Below the pieces are notes generated by a model. The model ran no database searches. It saw only the letters and a list, made by a program, of their open reading frames with translations, and was not told the origin of the DNA. Below, piece by piece: positions 61,946 through 64,000 of a stretch of 64,000 bases of DNA (positions within the stretch are counted from its first letter, which is position 1; each line of letters starts with the position of its first letter). Source of the DNA: Melioribacter sp. (lineage in GTDB: Bacteria > Bacteroidota > Ignavibacteria > Ignavibacteriales > Melioribacteraceae). A program made the position numbers and the translations under genes. The stretch covers positions 1-64,000 of the forward strand of contig JAHEZQ010000006.1 of NCBI GenBank assembly GCA_023250955.1. Reading direction: 5' to 3'.

Positions 61946-62617
61946 GCCCTTCTTCTCGTCTGACTTTAGATCAATAATATTAAGATCATTTACGTAAGGT
62001 GTTATAACTGGTTTTTTAATGGATCCTAGTTTATCAAGAACTGAAATAATTTCTCTTGCGGCATTTTCTATAAATTCAATTCTCTTTAGGATGTTTTCTG
62101 AAGAATAATTTGCTTTAGCAATTTCTCTTCGAATAGCCGCTGTAGAAAGATTGATCAATGTTAAAGGTTGTTTTATCTCGTGATTTGTAGTTACAACAGT
62201 TGCAGCGAATGTTTTAATTTTTTCTATTTCAATAAGAAATTTATTTGTTTCACTGAATCTAAGCGCTGAATTTATTCGTGCAATTAATTCAGTACGGTTA
62301 AAAGGTTTCTTAATATAATCGAAGGCACCTGACTGTAATCCTTGTTGTAAATTATCAGCTTCTGTTAAAGCCGTTAATAAAATTATTGGGATAAGTTTTG
62401 TCTCTTCTTTAGATGATAATGTCTTGCAGACGTCAAAACCGGAAATATCGGGCATCATAACATCTAAAAGTATTAGATCCGGTTTTTCATTAACAGCTTT
62501 TTGAATCCCCATTTCACCATTGTAAGCTTTTGCGGTTTCAAAACCCTCACGTTCAAGTCTGTCTTGTAGTAAAAAGACGCTATCCGGACTGTCGTCAATA
62601 ATCAGAATTTTTTTCAT
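61934..62617 (-). CDS. response regulator with C-terminal HisKA-like helices, no ATPase domain
   Basis: A 227-residue protein. The receiver domain at 1-120 has Asp52 (LLDVMMPDISG) and Lys in YIKKPFNRTEL. Residues 125-200 are helical and contain TTNHEIKQPLTLINLSTAAIRREI, with His146 in the position of a kinase phospho-accepting His. No nucleotide-binding motifs follow, and the protein ends after a short tail. It could be a phosphotransfer intermediate or a diverged output. It begins 6 bases after the upstream multi-receiver kinase gene, a likely partner. Confidence 0.85.
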   Translation of the reverse strand: MKKILIIDDSPDSVFLLQDRLEREGFETAKAYNGEMGIQKAVNEKPDLILLDVMMPDISGFDVCKTLSSKEETKLIPIILLTALTEADNLQQGLQSGAFDYIKKPFNRTELIARINSALRFSETNKFLIEIEKIKTFAATVVTTNHEIKQPLTLINLSTAAIRREIAKANYSSENILKRIEFIENAAREIISVLDKLGSIKKPVITPYVNDLNIIDLKSDEKKGLPD

Positions 62618-62623
62618 TGGTGA

Positions 62624-64000
62624 TTAACCAACTTTGGCTTTTAAATATTTTTTCAATTTTGAAGCAAGTACTTGTGAGTTTATCGGTTTTGTTACAAGAT
62701 CATTGAAACCATTTTTTTCAATAACCTCTTTATTATCCAGCATTGCATATGCTGTTAGAGCAATTACAGGTATATTTTCAAATTTTTTCTCTTTGCGTAT
62801 TTGTTTTATTGTTTCGAATCCATCCATTTGCGGCATCATTATATCCAAAAATATTAAGTCTGGTTCAACATGATTCAATGTTAACAAACACTCCATACCA
62901 TTATGTGCAAAAATGGTATTACAGTTCATTTCTTTAACGAACTCACCGATTGTAAAAAGTGCATCGTTATTATCATCAACAATCAAAATGGTTGGTTTTG
63001 AATCTTTGTTATTTTCGCTCTTTAGGTGATAATTTTTTTGTTCATTTGTATATACTTCTTCAATAAGATTATTTTTTCTATTTGTAACATCGTCATCAAT
63101 TTTTAATCTATCGCGTAATACTTTCAATACATCCATCGGGTGAGATTTTACAGTTAAAGCTATTTCCTTAAACTTAATGTTAAGTCTCTCTACTTGATCA
63201 TGAGTTAATAATTTGGGTAATTTTAAGATGACCGGAACATTTTTTAACAGTCTGTCTTGAGATATATCATAAATAATTTGCAATGATTGTTCCATAAAAG
63301 TAGTAATATCTATTATAACCAGATGCGGTTGTTCGTTTCGAATTTTCTTATTAACATCTGTTGAGGAAGAAATAATAGCAACATCAAAAGTATCTCCAAA
63401 AGATTTTTTGAATGCTTCATATTCATCATGATTGGTATCAACAAAAACAATCTTGCGAATATTTTTTTCAAAATGCGATTCAACCTTCGATATTAATTCG
63501 TTAAACTCATTGAAATTGATTTTTTCAATAATAAAATCGAAGACCCCTGGTTCCCAACCGACTTTCTCTTCTTCTACAATTATTGTAAGTACAATTGGGA
63601 TATACCGTGTTTCTGAATAGCTTTTCATAGAAGGGATAAAAGACCAAAGATTGCCTTCATTTATAAAGGGATTAAATATAACTGCATATGGTAATTTTTC
63701 TTTTGCCAACTTTAAACCATCATCAGAGTTTGAAGTTATTATAACATCATAATCATAAGAAGCTAAATAATCACCGATTAACTTTTGTGAATCCGAATTA
63801 TCATTAATTATGAGTATAGATTTCGTCAGCCGTTTTTCTTTTTCGGGATCAGTTATAGTTAAGAATTGATGCTCTTTTATTTCAACAACATCAAGCACGG
63901 CTTCGGGTAAAACAAAATAAAATCGTGAACCCTCACCCAGAGTACTTTGAAGAGAAAGTGTTCCTCCAAGCAATTCAACATATTTTTTACAGATAGCTAG
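62624..64000 (-). CDS. hybrid histidine kinase, C-terminal part (gene runs off the right edge)
   Basis: The frame is open to the window edge; the first visible residues LAICKKYVELLGGTLSLQSTLGEGSRFYFVLP are the end of a kinase ATPase domain. A TTG at 63973 is therefore not a real start. Three receiver-like domains follow. The first (SILIINDNSDSQKL...AVIFNPFINE) has Asn where the phospho-Asp should be. The second (KIVFVDTNHDEYEA...VIIDITTFME) has an Asp but lacks the usual MP-x-x-G. The third (ILIVDDNNDALF...FLDIMMPQMDGFE, LVTKPINS) is canonical. About 458 residues are visible. Confidence 0.88.
   Translation of the reverse strand, partial: LAICKKYVELLGGTLSLQSTLGEGSRFYFVLPEAVLDVVEIKEHQFLTITDPEKEKRLTKSILIINDNSDSQKLIGDYLASYDYDVIITSNSDDGLKLAKEKLPYAVIFNPFINEGNLWSFIPSMKSYSETRYIPIVLTIIVEEEKVGWEPGVFDFIIEKINFNEFNELISKVESHFEKNIRKIVFVDTNHDEYEAFKKSFGDTFDVAIISSSTDVNKKIRNEQPHLVIIDITTFMEQSLQIIYDISQDRLLKNVPVILKLPKLLTHDQVERLNIKFKEIALTVKSHPMDVLKVLRDRLKIDDDVTNRKNNLIEEVYTNEQKNYHLKSENNKDSKPTILIVDDNNDALFTIGEFVKEMNCNTIFAHNGMECLLTLNHVEPDLIFLDIMMPQMDGFETIKQIRKEKKFENIPVIALTAYAMLDNKEVIEKNGFNDLVTKPINSQVLASKLKKYLKAKVG

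Noticed and set aside
62624-63973. Treating the last gene as complete with a TTG start at 63973
   Set aside because: The reading frame continues to the window edge with sequence (LAICKKYVEL) typical of a kinase ATPase domain, so the gene is cut by the window and the TTG is internal.

Overview
The window looks like a chromosomal segment from a low-GC member of the Bacteroidota/Chlorobi lineage, most likely an Ignavibacteria-type organism. The evidence is a large secreted protein ending in a type IX secretion sorting domain with the YPNPFNPTT signature, an S46 dipeptidyl-peptidase, a TonB receptor with a carboxypeptidase-regulatory-like N-domain, a GlmU-like protein of the type known from Bacteroidetes, and promoters of the TTTG-N20-TAnnTTT type. 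No phage, insertion sequence, CRISPR array or plasmid gene was seen. It is a mostly housekeeping region with one polysaccharide island.

Layout. 1-4.6 kb: the edge of a peptidyl-prolyl-isomerase-like gene, an organophosphate-type MFS antiporter, a sodium/solute symporter, coaD and rsmD. 4.6-9 kb: a PilM-like protein, a ComEA-like helix-hairpin-helix protein, and the heat-shock operon hrcA-grpE-dnaJ. 9.1-12.7 kb: a secreted metzincin-like protease with five tandem repeats. 13-17.9 kb: purM, a TatD nuclease fused to a radical-SAM domain, a PBP4-type peptidase, and prmA. 17.9-27.1 kb: a MarR regulator divergent from a tightly overlapped menaquinone operon (menF-D-H-B-A-C-E), with a convergent hot-dog thioesterase that could supply the DHNA-CoA hydrolase step. 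Only the final methyltransferase is missing locally. 27.2-31.8 kb: a YwqK/MORN-like repeat protein, a saccharopine-dehydrogenase-like protein, nagB and an alternative GlmU.

32-40 kb: an uninterrupted plus-strand island. It holds a GT-B transferase, an SpsF-type cytidylyltransferase, split transketolase halves, a class III aminotransferase, an SDR, a KdsC-like phosphatase, a NeuB-like synthase without its SAF domain, and a fatty-acid-hydroxylase-like membrane protein. Together they read as a pathway for an unusual CMP-activated 3-deoxy-ulosonic acid, possibly amino-substituted, and its transfer to a surface glycan. 40-49 kb: a DUF4139 protein, an NtrB/NtrC-like pair, a frameshifted TonB receptor and a hybrid kinase. 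49-57 kb: a YhaM-like nuclease, a TPR protein, a sirtuin, queE-queD, rpsT, a second GlmU-like protein and the S46 peptidase. 57-59.4 kb: a NicO-like membrane protein, a stand-alone trpB2, and tRNA-Lys(UUU). 59.5-64 kb: a second group of two-component proteins, the last one running off the right edge.

The most striking signal is upstream of trpB2. A 21-codon leader peptide with three consecutive Trp codons is followed by five RNA segments that pair alternately (A:B, B:C, C:D, D:E). B:C and D:E each end in a U-tract. This reads as a tandem, two-terminator tryptophan attenuator, reached from a promoter only a few bases upstream of the leader start codon.
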